Positions 44,867 through 57,971 of a stretch of DNA of 64,000 nt are shown here, piece by piece (within the stretch, counting starts at the first letter, position 1; each line of letters starts with the position of its first letter). Source of the stretch: Globisporangium splendens (lineage: Eukaryota > Oomycota > Peronosporomycetes > Pythiales > Pythiaceae); assembly GCA_006386115.1 (NCBI GenBank), contig VFIW01000038.1:457531-521530 (forward strand), read 5' to 3'. The notes beneath the pieces were generated by a model. It was not told where the DNA came from. It searched no databases and worked only from the letters and a program-made list of their open reading frames with translations. A program made the translations under genes and the position numbers.

Positions 44867-47800
44867 GGAGGCGGCTAGTACAGCGATGAGAACGAGGACT
44901 CAAGGAGAGCGAACCCTCACCGCGAACCCATTGAATTGGAGGTCAGACACGGTGCCAGCGGCCCGTCCTGACCGAAATGAGCGAGTTTTGACGGCGAGAC
45001 CGTCTCGATGGCGATCCGCAACCACTCCTACGACGCCAATCACGACTGAAGCTATCAACGAGACCCCGGCGACCACGACAACGACCCAAGCGATCACGCC
45101 AGAAGCACCAGACGACGGCCGGCCATGGTTATTGAGATTTGATGGAGCATGTCCAGGAAATCCAGGGAAAGGAGGCGCTGGATCAGCCCTCTATGAACCT
45201 GGAGGAGCCATCCTCTGGACATGCCACCACTTTCTACCCGAGAATTTCAACACAAACAACACCGCCGAGTACACAGCGTTACTCGACGGCGTCCAGGCGG
45301 CCAAACGACATGGAGCAAGGCGACTCCGAGTGGAAGGGGATAGCATACTCGTCATCAGGCAGGTCCGAGGCATATATGCATGCGGCAATAAGCGTCTGAG
45401 AGCACTTAGAAACCGCATCCTCGGATGCCTACGGAGCCTCGACAGCTTCGAGCTCCACAACATCGACCGCAAGGCAAACACCCAAGCGGACGCACTCGCA
45501 AACCGTGCACTCGACCACGCCGCAACGAAATCGGTGTGCGCGGTGCACTGTGCTGGCGATGACCGATGCTGGACCCCGATCCAACGGAAGACGACCTCGC
45601 AGCTGCCATCACCCAAGGCCACCGTCGGTTGAGGAAATGAAGGAAAACCAGCGTACGATGACGAAGACGAAGTAGTGCGCCGTGATGAGGGAAGGTGGTA
45701 CGCACCTTGTACGACTGGTACACCAGGCACGATCCGGCCAAACGACCAAGACTGTCGCGCCAACTACGAGCGCTTGAGTTGAGACTAGGATGAAAGAGTC
45801 CGAGCGTCATCGAGATGTTTCGCAAGAAGATGGCCACCAGATCACCGGTCTGTGAGGTTGTGAACGGGAAGGATATTACAGCACTTCTATGCAAATGTAT
45901 GACCTATCCAGGCGTAATACTACACAACGAAGAAACCCCGATCAATGATGAAGACCAAGAAGAAAACCACAGCGACCAAGACGATGATGCGACCACCACG
46001 ACCAAGCACACAGCACCGTGAAGCGCGACTTGAAGAAGCACTCGACGACCTGATCATCGCACAGCGGGCTGAACCCAGCCAACAAGGACGCATCCAAAAA
46101 GCACGTCGGCGGGTGGGCCGAGTGAAAGCGGCAATCCTGAGATCAAAGCTCCGGCTCAAATTTGAGCAAAAAGAAAAAGAGTGCGTACAGGAACTCCTCC
46201 GAGGAGTGAACGAGGACGTCACTGAGGGTCCAATGGAAGACACCACCTGTCCCATCGGCAGGGAGGACCTGTACGCATTCTTCCAAGGCGTCAACACACC
46301 GAACATGGTGTTTGACTTTGACAGCGATGTAGGAGCACCGTTCCGAGCGGTGCTCCAGCGGCTGCCACCCCCGGAGCAGGTCCGAGAGGCATTAACCGAT
46401 GACCTCACGATAGATGAGATCGAGGACCAACTCCAGATCGTGAACGGTGCCTCCAGCCCCGGACTGGATGGCATCGGCCACGATGTATATAAGCACTTCC
46501 GGCTCCAGTTGCTACCCGCACTCCACGCAGCCTTCAGCTTCTGCTGGAAGCACAGAAAGGTCCCCACTGCGTGGAAAGTGGGCACGGTCAGGCTCCTATA
46601 CAAAAAGGGAGACCCGAACCAACCCAGCAACTGGAGACCGATATGCTTGCAACAATGCATCTACAAGCTCTACTCAGGCATCCTTGCGAAGAGATTCACT
46701 CGTTGGATGGACACCAACGAGCGATTCTCACTAGCGCAGAAGGGATTCAGAGCATTCAATGGATGCCACGAACACAACTTCCTGAGCACCTCGCTCCTCG
46801 ACCAAACGAGACGGATGCACAGGAAGTTGTACAACGTGTGGTATGACCTGAAGAATGCCTTCGGGTCCCTGCCACAGGAGCTCATGTGGCGAGTCCTCGG
46901 GATGCTCCGAGTCGATGCTGCTTTCATCGAGCGCGCTCAGAACATCTACGAGGACTCCCACTTTGTCGTGAACAACGCCCACGATGGCCCCACGGACCCC
47001 ATCCGCCAGGAGATCGGCGTGTACCAGGGTTGCCCGCTCAGTCCGTACCTCTTCATTGCGGCCCTGATACCGCTGCTCCGAGGGCTCCAGGAGCTACCTG
47101 GCGTGGGAGTGCCGCTCGCGGAGAACTTCAGACCATGTGTCTCGGCGTACGCCGACGACATCAAGATCTTCAGTGACTCCGCGAGCGGCATCAGGTCAGC
47201 GCACCAACTAGTGGAACGTTTCCTGAAATGGACCACGATGCGAGCCAACCCGTCCAAGTGCGCTCTGCTGGCGGTAACCACGAACTCCCGTGGGAACCCT
47301 GAGCTCGACACCGAGCTCCAGCTGCATCTGGACGGCACCCCGATACCCAGGCTCACTCTCAGCGACAGCTATGCATACCTAGGTATCGGGGATGGCTTTG
47401 ACCACATCCAGCGCAGGTTTGCCTTGGTGCCAAAGCTGGGGGAGTTGAAAAAGAACGTGGTGGCACTCCTCCGCTCACCTTTGGCACCATGGCAGATCCT
47501 GAAGGCAGTGAAGACGTACATCTACCCCCAGGTAGAATACGCGCTCCGCCATCTCAGGCCCCTGCACTCCCAACTCCAGGGTTTCGACCGCGTACTGAGC
47601 AAGGGTCTGAGGCACCTCCTCCGCCTACCCAGTTCCGCCACCACAGCGTTCATGTACGCACCGACATCCCATGGAGGCCTGGGGCTACTGCCACTCACCG
47701 AGCTCCATGCAGCACTGCAGATAGCTCATGGGTGGCAGATGCTCCACTCCAAAGACCACACCATCCAGGCGGTGGCGCGCACGCAGATCACGCAGATCAT

Positions 47801-49496
47801 ACGAAAGCGCTACCGGCTGGATGAAGAGTACTGGAAGGAGCGCACCGAGGAAGCCATCCAACGCTTCCTCAACTCCGACCTGGACTCATCGCTCACGAAC
47901 ATCAGGAAGCGAAGGAACGGCGACATCGGCTCGCTCTGGACAGACATCCAGCGCCACCTGGCCACACACCAGCTCCGACTAGCCGATGTCGTCGACCCCA
48001 GCTCCGGCGAGCGACAGTGGCTCCAATTGAAGACCCCGAGCTCCAGGGACTGGCTCGAGCACACCACCGTGCTCCGACAGGTCAAGCTCCACATGAAGAA
48101 TGCACACCTAAACAGGTGGAAGGAGATGTCGGACCAAGGACGCACGGTGCGAGCTCAGGGCGGTCCCGGGAGCTCATTCCTCACGCGTGGCACCGGCATG
48201 TGGGACAATGACTATGTCTTTGCAGTCCAAGCGCGCCTCAATCAGCTGGACACCAGGTCGGTGCTCAAGCGAAAAAGGGTGCGTACGAACGCCACATGCC
48301 GGTACGCTGAGTGCCGGAGCACGGAGACACTAGCCCACGTGCTGAACCACTGCCCCGGCACCAGCGACGCGGTGACCAAGCGCCACGACTCCGCGTTGAA
48401 GCTGATTACCGACACACTCCAGCCCCGAGTGCTCCGATCGCAGGAGCGACTCCAACTCCGAGTCAACGAGACGGTCGAAGGTATGGCAGGTCAGCTCCGG
48501 CCAGACCTCCAGCTCTTCGACACCAGGAGCAAGACGGTGGTGGTCGCCGACCTGGCGATCACCTACGAAGACCACCAGCAGGACGGACCCGAGTTCTCCA
48601 GCCTAGCGGCCTCAGCCCAGCGCAAGATTGAGAAGTACCAACCCATCAAGGTGCATTTGATGCAGCAAGGATGGACGGTACACCTATCTGCACTGGTGTA
48701 CGGCTCGCTCGGCTCGGTGCTACCTGGGAACTTCAAGGTATACACCGAGGAGCTCGGGCTCCTGAAGAAGGATGCCAGGCGGCTCAACACCACCATCTCG
48801 ACCGAAGCGATCAAGGCGAGCCGCCGCATCTGGAACCTCCACTGCGCCCTACACCGAGGGCCAACCCGACGTGTGGAGACGCAAGCGACGACGCATCCAG
48901 ATCCAGTCCAGATCCAGACTCCAGACCGACGACTCCAGGCCAGTCCTGCTCAACTCCAACATGATCCAGCACCAGAACGCCGGCCCCAACCCACGGACAC
49001 CCGGGCACCAGCCCCGGAGCAGCGAAAACGACGCGTGCGAATCACGGCACCGGCACCGGAGCAACAACAGGGAGATCGGCCAGCCACGAACTCGGCACCA
49101 GACGAACGGCAGCGACACCAGACGCTCCATCACCGGCATCCAGCACCTCCAGGACGACAACCCGAGCTCCAACACCGACTCCCGCCCGTGCGGAACCAAC
49201 CCAACCAGCCCCGGCACCGGCGCCCGACGCTCCGAGGTGGAGCTCCGGTGCACCGAGCTCCAGCGACCGAAACGACGCGACCGACACCGGAACTTCAACG
49301 CGGGCAACCAAGCGGCACCGGAACGCAAGTGAGACGGTCCACACTGTCCACGAGCATAGCCGGGACAGCAGCAGGGCCCAGATCAGCACCAGCTCCGACC
49401 AGAGGGGGGACAGACGGAGAAGCACGGAGGCCCACGCCTCCGGCGCGCGCAGGCAGATCGACAAGCGACCCCACAGCCACCCGACGACCCCGAAGC

Positions 49497-49673
49497 GCAT
49501 TCAGTGCGACAGCCGGGACACCAGCGACACGACAACCCCGACGCGCATACAGTGCGACAGCCGGGACACCAGCGACACGACCGGCCCGACGCACATACAG
49601 TGCGACAGCCGGGACACCAGCGACACGACCGGCCCGACGCACATACAGTGCGACAGCCGGGACACCAGAGGCG
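49497..49673 (+). repeat. 48-bp coding minisatellite in B2 tail
   Basis: Same four-unit repeat as B0 with a few substitutions (for example GCACATACAG in two units), consistent with homogenisation between units. Confidence 0.85.
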
Positions 49674-49721
49674 CCGACACGTGGTCCGGGGGGACCCACC
49701 GGCACCAACCAGAGCGTGTAG

Positions 49722-49898
49722 TGACTACACATCAAAAGGACATCGTGCGAACCCAGCCTCCCCAAGGCTACCAGGGCATCACCCACGTAGGGAACGGCCC
49801 TCCAAACCCAAGAGACGCAACATGGTCACAATGAGGTAACCTCTTTATACCTGATAACCTCTTTATTTGATCGTTAATTGGTAAATATACATTCTTTC
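49722..49898 (+). other. 3' UTR of B2
   Basis: 177 bases as B0; double hairpin at 49773-49801. Confidence 0.6.
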
Positions 49899-49959
49899 TC
49901 TGTTCTAATCAGTGTGAAAACTGATTGCCGGGCGACAAACCCGGCTTTATTTTCACATT
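49899..49959 (+). ncRNA. Truncated U2 snRNA fragment between B2 and B3
   Basis: Same 61-bp U2 piece, C variant; the only B-to-B junction in the window. Confidence 0.8.
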
Positions 49960-50392
49960 TATTTCTGAGCTCGGTCGGACCGCGAGCAGCTTGCTGCCTC
50001 GTCTCTGGCTCGGTTTCCCGGGGATTGCACCTTCCCCCGGCGAGGCCAACCCTCTATATTACGGTAGTTGTCTATTCCCTTGTTATCTTTACTGTGTTGT
50101 TTATATTTGCTACCCTTCTATTTCGCTATTGTTCTTTCTGCTCTTTCGGTAGTCGGAAACAGTACCTAATTAGACAGGCGCAGAGTAGACAGGCGGTAGT
50201 GTAACTTGCGTGTCAAAAAAAAAAAAAGAAGAAAAAAAAAAAAAAGAGGAAAGTCGACCCCACAAAAGAGCACTTTGCCACGCTTCTAGAGCGAACTAAA
50301 ACAAAAGAAAAACATCAAAAGTAAGAAGACACGCAGGGCTACAAGAGAACACAAGGAATAGATAATTTCACCGTAATATATTAACAGTTGGT
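49960..50392 (+). promoter_or_regulatory. Structured 5' UTR of B3
   Basis: 433 bases as B1, with the same two hairpins, a T-rich stretch and an A-rich tract; no convincing gene. Confidence 0.55.
50215..50249 (+). repeat. A-rich tract in B3 5' UTR
   Basis: About 35 bases of A with internal GAAG and a following GAGGAAA; shortest of the three. Confidence 0.85.
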
Positions 50393-53300
50393 ATGCGTCT
50401 CTACTGGCCCCGTTTCGAGACCCGCGACCGCGCGGACTCCATCGGGAGCAACGCCTCCACTGTCTCGTCCAGTCAGGGGTCGCTCGGCAGCGATGCCGGC
50501 TTCCTCCTAGACAGCGACGAGGACAGCGACGTCGAGGACGACCTCGACAACGACGAAGACCACCACCACCACGCTCACGAAGACCCGCCGCCGCCACCAC
50601 CACCCCAAACCCGCGCCACGGTCACGGAGGTGCACCCGCACAGAGGACCACACTACGTGTGCACTCTGTGTGGGTTCAGCGCCCCCCACATGTTCGTGCT
50701 CGGCCGCCACCGCGCACTCGCACACGAGAATGACCACTTTGTGGACATCTTCACGTGCGAGTGTGCGTGCGACCGGCACTTTACCACCCGCGGTGCTGCT
50801 GCTAACCACGAACGTGGATGCAGCACCGCCCAGAACACTACCACACTTGGCCTTGCGCCACAGAATGATGGTCCTGACCCGGAGACAGCCGCGCCAAGCA
50901 GCATCCCCGAGCCAGGGCCATCCCCAACCACGATGTCCCCCCTCGCCACGGTACCCGAGCGCACTTCAACGTGCACGAGTACCGTCGGCTACCAAACCGA
51001 GGGTGCCAAGAGGCGCCGCCTCGCCCCTCCCCTCCCCGATGACGAACGTCAGCAAGGTGCCAGTGTACCCCCCTCCCAGACGACGGTGTTCCTCACCGAC
51101 CTGCTGACGCTCACCCGGTACCGAGTACACCAAGACAACGACGCCGCACACCCAGTCCCCCCTCCAGCGACGACAACGACAACAACCAACACTCAGGTAA
51201 GTATAGTGAACTCAAATGAAATGGTTATTAACTATGATTATCCCCTACAGCGACGGTTTTCGGCCCCCAGACCGAAAACCCAACATACGAAAACGAGAAT
51301 CCGAGCACCTACGAAGACGACGACGCATGGGCGGAGTCAACCGACAGTGCCCGAGCACAAATCGACATCCCTCCGGCCCAGACCAGCTTTTTTGACGAAG
51401 AAAACTCAAGTTTGGATGCGGCAATTGCGGTTTCTGGCCCTGGGACCGCCGTAACGGCTGATCTCAGGCCAGGAACTCCACGCACAACCGCCGCAACATG
51501 TGAGATGACCCAAGACCCAGCTCCAATGACTGGTCTGAGTGCAGAACCGGCACTTTTGACCCAATTTGGGCCTGGTGCACCTACGAACCCAGCTCCAGCG
51601 ACCAGCCCAAGTACGGAAAGTGCACTTTTGACCAGATTTGGTGCAAATGCAACCAGGGACCAAGCATCTGGTGCTAGTCCAGGGCCTGTGTCAGCTATTG
51701 CTGGTGGCACAGGAGCAAATGCAAGACCAGAACCGACCGAAAGTGCACTTCCGCGTGCGCGGCCACCCCGCGCGAACCTAACTACTGCTCGGAACAGTAG
51801 TTTGGGCCCCAGAAATGCAATTTCTGTGGGGGAAAGTGCAAATGCACGCACAACTACTGCTCCGAGCAGTAGTTTGAGCCATGAGAACGCTCCGCCCGTG
51901 CCAGAGAATGCTCTAGCACGTCCAACTACTGCTCGGAACAGTAGTTTGGGCCCCAGAAATGCAATTTCTGTGGGGGAAAGTGCAAATGCACGCACAACTA
52001 CTGCTCCGAGCAGTAGTTTGAGCCATGAGAACGCTCCGCCCGTGCCAGAGAATGCTCTAGCACGTCCAACTACTGCTCGGAACAGTAGTTTGGGCCCCAG
52101 AAATGCAATTTCTGTGGGGGAAAGTGCAAATGCACGCACAACTACTGCTCCGAGCAGTAGTTTGAGCCATGAGAACGCTCCGCCCGTGCCAGAGAATGCT
52201 CTAGCACGTCCAACTACTGCTCGGAACAGTAGTTTGGGCCCCAGAAATGCAATTTCTGTGGGGGAAAGTGCAAATGCACGCACAACTACTGCTCCGAGCA
52301 GTAGTTTGAGCCATGAGAACGCTCCGCCCGTGCCAGAGAATGCTCTAGCACGTCCAACTACTGCTCGGAACAGTAGTTTGGGCCCCAGAAATGCAATTTC
52401 TGTGGGGGAAAGTGCAAATGCACGCACAACTACTGCTCCGAGCAGTAGTTTGAGCCATGAGAACGCTCCGCCCGTGCCAGAGAATGCTCTAGCACGTCCA
52501 ACTACTGCTCGGAACAGTAGTTTGGGCCCCAGAAATGCAATTTCTGTGGGGGAAAGTGCAAATGCACGCACAACTACTGCTCCGAGCAGTAGTTTGAGCC
52601 ATGAGAACGCTCCGCCCGTGCCAGAGAATGCTCTAGCACGTCCAACTACTGCTCGGAACAGTAGTTTGGGCCCCAGAAATGCAATTTTGGAGGCGGCTAG
52701 TACAGCGATGAGAACGAGGACTCAAGGAGAGCGAACCCTCACCGCGAACCCATTGAATTGGAGGTCAGACACGGTGCCAGCGGCCCGTCCTGACCGAAAT
52801 GAGCGAGTTTTGACGGCGAGACCGTCTCGATGGCGATCCGCAACCACTCCTACGACGCCAACCACGACTGAAGCTATCAACGAGACCCCGGCGACCACGA
52901 CAACGACCCAAGCGATCACGCCAGAAGCACCAGACGACGGCCGGCCATGGTTATTGAGATTTGATGGAGCATGTCCAGGAAATCCAGGGAAAGGAGGCGC
53001 TGGATCAGCCCTCTATGAACCTGGAGGAGCCATCCTCTGGACATGCCACCACTTTCTACCCGAGAATTTCAACACAAACAACACCGCCGAGTACACAGCG
53101 TTACTCGACGGCGTCCAGGCGGCCAAACGACATGGAGCAAGGCGACTCCGAGTGGAAGGGGATAGCATACTCGTCATCAGGCAGGTCCGAGGCATATATG
53201 CATGCGGCAATAAGCGTCTGAGAGCACTTAGAAACCGCATCCTCAGATGCCTACGGAGCCTCGACAGCTTCGAGCTCCACCACATCGACCGCAAGGCAAA

Positions 53301-56300
53301 CACCCAAGCGGACGCACTCGCAAACCGTGCACTCGACCACGCCGCAACGAAATCGGTGTGCGCGGTGCACGGTGCTGGCGATGACCGATGCTGGACCCCG
53401 ATCCAACGGAAGACGACCTCGCAGCGGCCAGACCCAGAGGCCACCGTCGATGAGGAAATGAAGGAAACCAGCGACGATGACGAAGAAGTAGTGCGCCGTG
53501 ATGAGGGAGAGGTGTACGCACCTGTACGACTGGAACCAGGCACGATCCCGGCAAAACGACCAAGACTGCAACTACGAGCGCTGAGTGAGAACGAGGATGA
53601 AAAGAGCCGAGCGATAATAGAGAGGTTCGCCAAGAAGATGGCCACCAAGATCACCGACTGTGAGGATTGGGAAACCGGAGAAGGATATATTACAGCACTT
53701 ACTATGCAAATGTATGACCTACTCCAGGAGTACTCCACAACGAAGAAACCCCGATCAATGATGAAGACCAAGAAGAAAACCACAGCGACCAAGACGATGA
53801 TGCGACCACCACGACCAAGCACACAGCACCGTGAAGCGCGACTTGAAGAAGCACTCGACGACCTGATCATCGCACAGCGGGCTGAACCCAGCCAACAAGG
53901 ACGCATCCAAAAAGCACGTCGGCGGGTGGGCCGAGTGAAAGCGGCAATCCTGAGATCAAAGCTCCGGCTCAAATTTGAGCAAAAAGAAAAAGAGTGCGTA
54001 CAGGAACTCCTCCGAGGAGTGAACGAGGACGTCACTGAGGGTCCAATGGAAGACACCACCTGTCCCATCGGCAGGGAGGACCTGTACGCATTCTTCCAAG
54101 GCGTCAACACACCGAACATGGTGTTTGACTTTGACAGCGATGTAGGAGCACCGTTCCGAGCGGTGCTCCAGCGGCTGCCACCCCCGGAGCAGGTCCGAGA
54201 GGCATTAACCGATGACCTCACGATAGATGAGATCGAGGACCAACTCCAGATCGTGAACGGTGCCTCCAGCCCCGGACTGGATGGCATCGGCCACGATGTA
54301 TATAAGCACTTCCGGCTCCAGTTGCTACCCGCACTCCACGCAGCCTTCAGCTTCTGCTGGAAGCACAGAAAGGTCCCCACTGCGTGGAAAGTGGGCACGG
54401 TCAGGCTCCTATACAAAAAGGGAGACCCGAACCAACCCAGCAACTGGAGACCGATATGCTTGCAACAATGCATCTACAAGCTCTACTCAGGCATCCTTGC
54501 GAAGAGATTCACTCGTTGGATGGACACCAACGAGCGATTCTCACTAGCGCAGAAGGGATTCAGAGCATTCAATGGATGCCACGAACACAACTTCCTGAGC
54601 ACCTCGCTCCTCGACCAAACGAGACGGATGCACAGGAAGTTGTACAACGTGTGGTATGACCTGAAGAATGCCTTCGGGTCCCTGCCACAGGAGCTCATGT
54701 GGCGAGTCCTCGGGATGCTCCGAGTCGATGCTGCTTTCATCGAGCGCGCTCAGAACATCTACGAGGACTCCCACTTTGTCGTGAACAACGCCCACGATGG
54801 CCCCACGGACCCCATCCGCCAGGAGATCGGCGTGTACCAGGGTTGCCCGCTCAGTCCGTACCTCTTCATTGCGGCCCTGATACCGCTGCTCCGAGGGCTC
54901 CAGGAGCTACCTGGCGTGGGAGTGCCGCTCGCGGAGAACTTCAGACCATGTGTCTCGGCGTACGCCGACGACATCAAGATCTTCAGTGACTCCGCGAGCG
55001 GCATCAGGTCAGCGCACCAACTAGTGGAACGCTTCCTGAAATGGACCACGATGCGAGCCAACCCGTCCAAGTGCGCTCTGCTGGCGGTAACCACGAACTC
55101 CCGTGGGAACCCTGAGCTCGACACCGAGCTCCAGCTGCATCTGGACGGCACCCCGATACCCAGGCTCACTCTCAGCGACAGCTATGCATACCTAGGTATC
55201 GGGGATGGCTTTGACCACATCCAGCGCAGGTTTGCCTTGGTGCCAAAGCTGGGGGAGTTGAAAAAGAACGTGGTGGCACTCCTCCGCTCACCTTTGGCAC
55301 CATGGCAGATCCTGAAGGCAGTGAAGACGTACATCTACCCCCAGGTAGAATACGCGCTCCGCCATCTCAGGCCCCTGCACTCCCAACTCCAGGGTTTCGA
55401 CCGCGTACTGAGCAAGGGTCTGAGGCACCTCCTCCGCCTACCCAGCTCCGCCACCACAGCGTTCATGTACGCACCGACATCCCATGGAGGCCTGGGGCTA
55501 CTGCCACTCACCGAGCTCCATGCAGCACTGCAGATAGCTCATGGGTGGCAGATGCTCCACTCCAAAGACCACACCATCCAGGCGGTGGCGCGCACGCAGA
55601 TCACGCAGATCATACGAAAGCGCTACCGGCTGGATGAAGAGTACTGGAAGGAGCGCACCGAGGAAGCCATCCAACGCTTCCTCAACTCCGACCTGGACTC
55701 ATCGCTCACGAACATCAGGAAGCGAAGGAACGGCGACATCGGCTCGCTCTGGACAGACATCCAGCGCCACCTGGCCACACACCAGCTCCGACTAGCCGAT
55801 GTCGTCGACCCCAGCTCCGGCGAGCGACAGTGGCTCCAATTGAAGACCCCGAGCTCCAGGGACTGGCTCGAGCACACCACCGTGCTCCGACAGGTCAAGC
55901 TCCACATGAAGAATGCACACCTAAACAGGTGGAAGGAGATGTCGGACCAAGGACGCACGGTGCGAGCTCAGGGCGGTCCCGGGAGCTCATTCCTCACGCG
56001 TGGCACCGGCATGTGGGACAATGACTATGTCTTTGCAGTCCAAGCGCGCCTCAATCAGCTGGACACCAGGTCGGTGCTCAAGCGGAAAAGGGTGCGTACG
56101 AACGCCACATGCCGGTACGCTGAGTGCCGGAGCACGGAGACACTAGCCCACGTGCTGAACCACTGCCCCGGCACCAGCGACGCGGTGACCAAGCGCCACG
56201 ACTCCGCGTTGAAGCTGATTACCGACACACTCCAGCCCCGAGTGCTCCGATCGCAGGAGCGACTCCAACTCCGAGTCAACGAGACGGTCGAAGGTATGGC

Positions 56301-57534
56301 AGGTCAGCTCCGGCCAGACCTCCAGCTCTTCGACACCAGGAGCAAGACGGTGGTGGTCGCCGACCTGGCGATCACCTACGAAGACCACCAGCAGGACGGA
56401 CCCGAGTTCTCCAGCCTAGCGGCCTCAGCCCAGCGCAAGATTGAGAAGTACCAACCCATCAAGGTGCATTTGATGCAGCAAGGATGGACGGTACACCTAT
56501 CTGCACTGGTGTACGGCTCGCTCGGCTCGGTGCTACCTGGGAACTTCAAGGTATACACCGAGGAGCTCGGGCTCCTGAAGAAGGATGCCAGGCGGCTCGA
56601 CACCACCATCTCGACCGAAGCGATCAAGGCGAGCCGCCGCATCTGGAACCTCCACTGCGCCCTACACCGAGGGCCAACCCGACGTGTGGAAACGCAAACG
56701 ACGACGCATCCAGATCCAGTCCAGATCCAGACTCCAGACCGACGACTCCAGGCCAGTCCTGCTCAACTCCAACATGATCCAGCACCAGAACGCCGGCCCC
56801 AACCCACGGACACCCGGGCACCAGCCCCGGAGCAGCGAAAACGACGCGTGCGAATCACGGCACCGGCACCGGAGCAACAACAGGGAGATCGGCCAGCCAC
56901 GAACTCGGCACCAGACGAACGGCAGCGACACCAGACGCTCCAGCACCGGCGTCCAGCACCTCCAGGACGACAACCCGAGCTCCAACACCGACTCCCGCCC
57001 GTGCGGAACCAGCCCAACCAACCCCGGCACCGGCGCCCGACGCTCCGAGGTGGAGCTCCGGTGCACCGAGCTCCAGCGACCGAAACGACGCGACCGACAC
57101 CGGAACTTCAACGCGGGCAACCAAGCGGCACCGGAACGCAAGTGAGACGGTCCACACTGTCCATGAGCATAGCCGGGACAGCAGCAGGGCCCAGATCAGC
57201 ACCAGCTCCGACCAGAGGGGGGACAGACGGAGAAGCACGGAGGCCCACGCCTCCGGCGCGCGCAGGCAGATCGACAAGCGACCCCACAGCCACCCGACGA
57301 CCCCGAAGCGCATTCAGTGCGACAGCCGGGGCACCAGCGACACGACAACCCCGACGCGCATACAGTGCGACAGCCGGGACACCAGCGACACGACCGGCCC
57401 GACGCGCATACAGTGCGACAGCCGGGACACCAGCGACACGACCGGCCCGACGCACATTCAGTGCGACAGCCGGGACACCAGAGGCGCCGACACGTGGTCC
57501 GGGGGGACCCACCGGCACCAACCAGAGCGTGTAG
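50393..57534 (+). CDS. Family B Utopia-like polyprotein, about 2,355 aa after splicing (50393-51196 joined to 51271-57534)
   Basis: Exon 1 has 268 codons: MRLYWP start, acidic stretch, C2H2 and CCHC fingers (about 90-143). Exon 2 continues in phase to the stop at 57534. By spliced residue: six 48-aa repeats plus a partial one; RNase H (828-958, first acidic residue D833); RT with motif A D1398 and YADD 1499-1502; C-x4-C-x7-H-x4-C knuckle (1882-1900); endonuclease with RPD D1951 and D1966, the same 14-residue spacing as family A; then a Pro/Arg/Gln-rich tail from about 2068. Unspliced RNA stops at 51454, because one base is missing inside the intron relative to B1 and B2. The role would be the same as in family A. 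Confidence 0.8.
51197..51270 (+). other. Predicted intron in B3 (74 nt)
   Basis: Same GTAAGT, TTAAC and CCCCCAG signals as B1 and B2, but one G is missing (GATTATCCCC against GATTATGCCCC). The loss breaks the unspliced frame, yet splicing at the distal AG restores the exact frame used downstream. This is the main evidence for the intron boundary. Confidence 0.65.
51781..52688 (+). repeat. 144-bp coding minisatellite in B3 (6 units plus partial)
   Basis: Perfectly spaced units begin at 51781, 51925, 52069, 52213, 52357, 52501 and a partial at 52645. They are more uniform than in B1 or B2, suggesting recent expansion or homogenisation. Confidence 0.92.
57310..57486 (+). repeat. 48-bp coding minisatellite in B3 tail
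   Basis: Same four-unit 16-aa repeat as in the other B copies. Confidence 0.85.
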
Positions 57535-57711
57535 TGACTACACATAAAAAGGACATTGTGCGAACCCAGCCTCCCCAAGGCTACCAGGGCATCACCCACG
57601 TAGGGAACGGCCCTCCAAACCCAAGAGACGCAACATGGTCACAATGAGGTAACCTCTTTATACCTGATAACCTCTTTATTTGATCGTTAATTGGTAAATA
57701 TACATTCTTTC
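57535..57711 (+). other. 3' UTR of B3
   Basis: 177 bases; double hairpin at 57586-57614. Two private substitutions near the start (CACATAAAAAGGACATTG). Confidence 0.6.
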
Positions 57712-57772
57712 TCTGTTCTAATCAGTGTGAAAACTGATTGCCGGGCGACAAACCCGGCTTTATTTTCACATT
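57712..57772 (+). ncRNA. Truncated U2 snRNA fragment between B3 and A6
   Basis: Same 61-bp U2 piece, C variant. Confidence 0.8.
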
Positions 57773-57971
57773 CATTTTTGAGGGTGTCGCCTGGCAGAGC
57801 AGCTTGCTGTGAGCCTGCGACCGGTCTCCCGGGGATTGCACTCTCCCCCGGCGAGGCCCACTACACTTGACTCTTTCTACTTTCCGACTTCCTCCCATCC
57901 CTCTCTCTCCGCGCACACTCTCTCTCTCTTCTAATTTTAGTCTCGTACTGAATTTAGTTAGTTTAGAGAGG
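57773..57971 (+). promoter_or_regulatory. Structured 5' UTR of A6
   Basis: As A1; hairpin I at 57786-57821, with one substitution in the pyrimidine stretch. Confidence 0.55.

Larger units (their letters stand above)
42397..49721 (+). pseudogene. Family B polyprotein copy B2, two frame breaks
   Basis: MRLYWP start at 42397, both zinc fingers, predicted intron 43201-43275, then the minisatellite. A 29-bp duplication near 43975-44010 moves the phase, so the first frame stops at 44055. The second runs to 45632 and carries a complete RNase H (RFDGAC, NTAEY, EGDS and QADALAN). A patch of dense indels at about 45600-45935 then removes continuity in the acidic linker before RT. From about 45945 the frame is clean through RT (YADD), CCHC knuckle, endonuclease and tail to 49721. 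The patch looks like sequence error; the 29-bp duplication looks like a real repeat-slippage event. Confidence 0.75.
41964..49898 (+). mobile_element. Family B Utopia-like retrotransposon B2
   Basis: Complete unit with a shorter minisatellite than B1. Coding is broken twice: by a 29-bp local duplication in the minisatellite and by an indel-rich patch (about 45600-45935) after the RNase H. Confidence 0.85.
49960..57711 (+). mobile_element. Family B Utopia-like retrotransposon B3 (full length)
   Basis: The cleanest complete family B copy: no indel-rich patch, regular minisatellite and intact domains. It is open from start to stop only if the predicted intron is removed. Confidence 0.85.
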
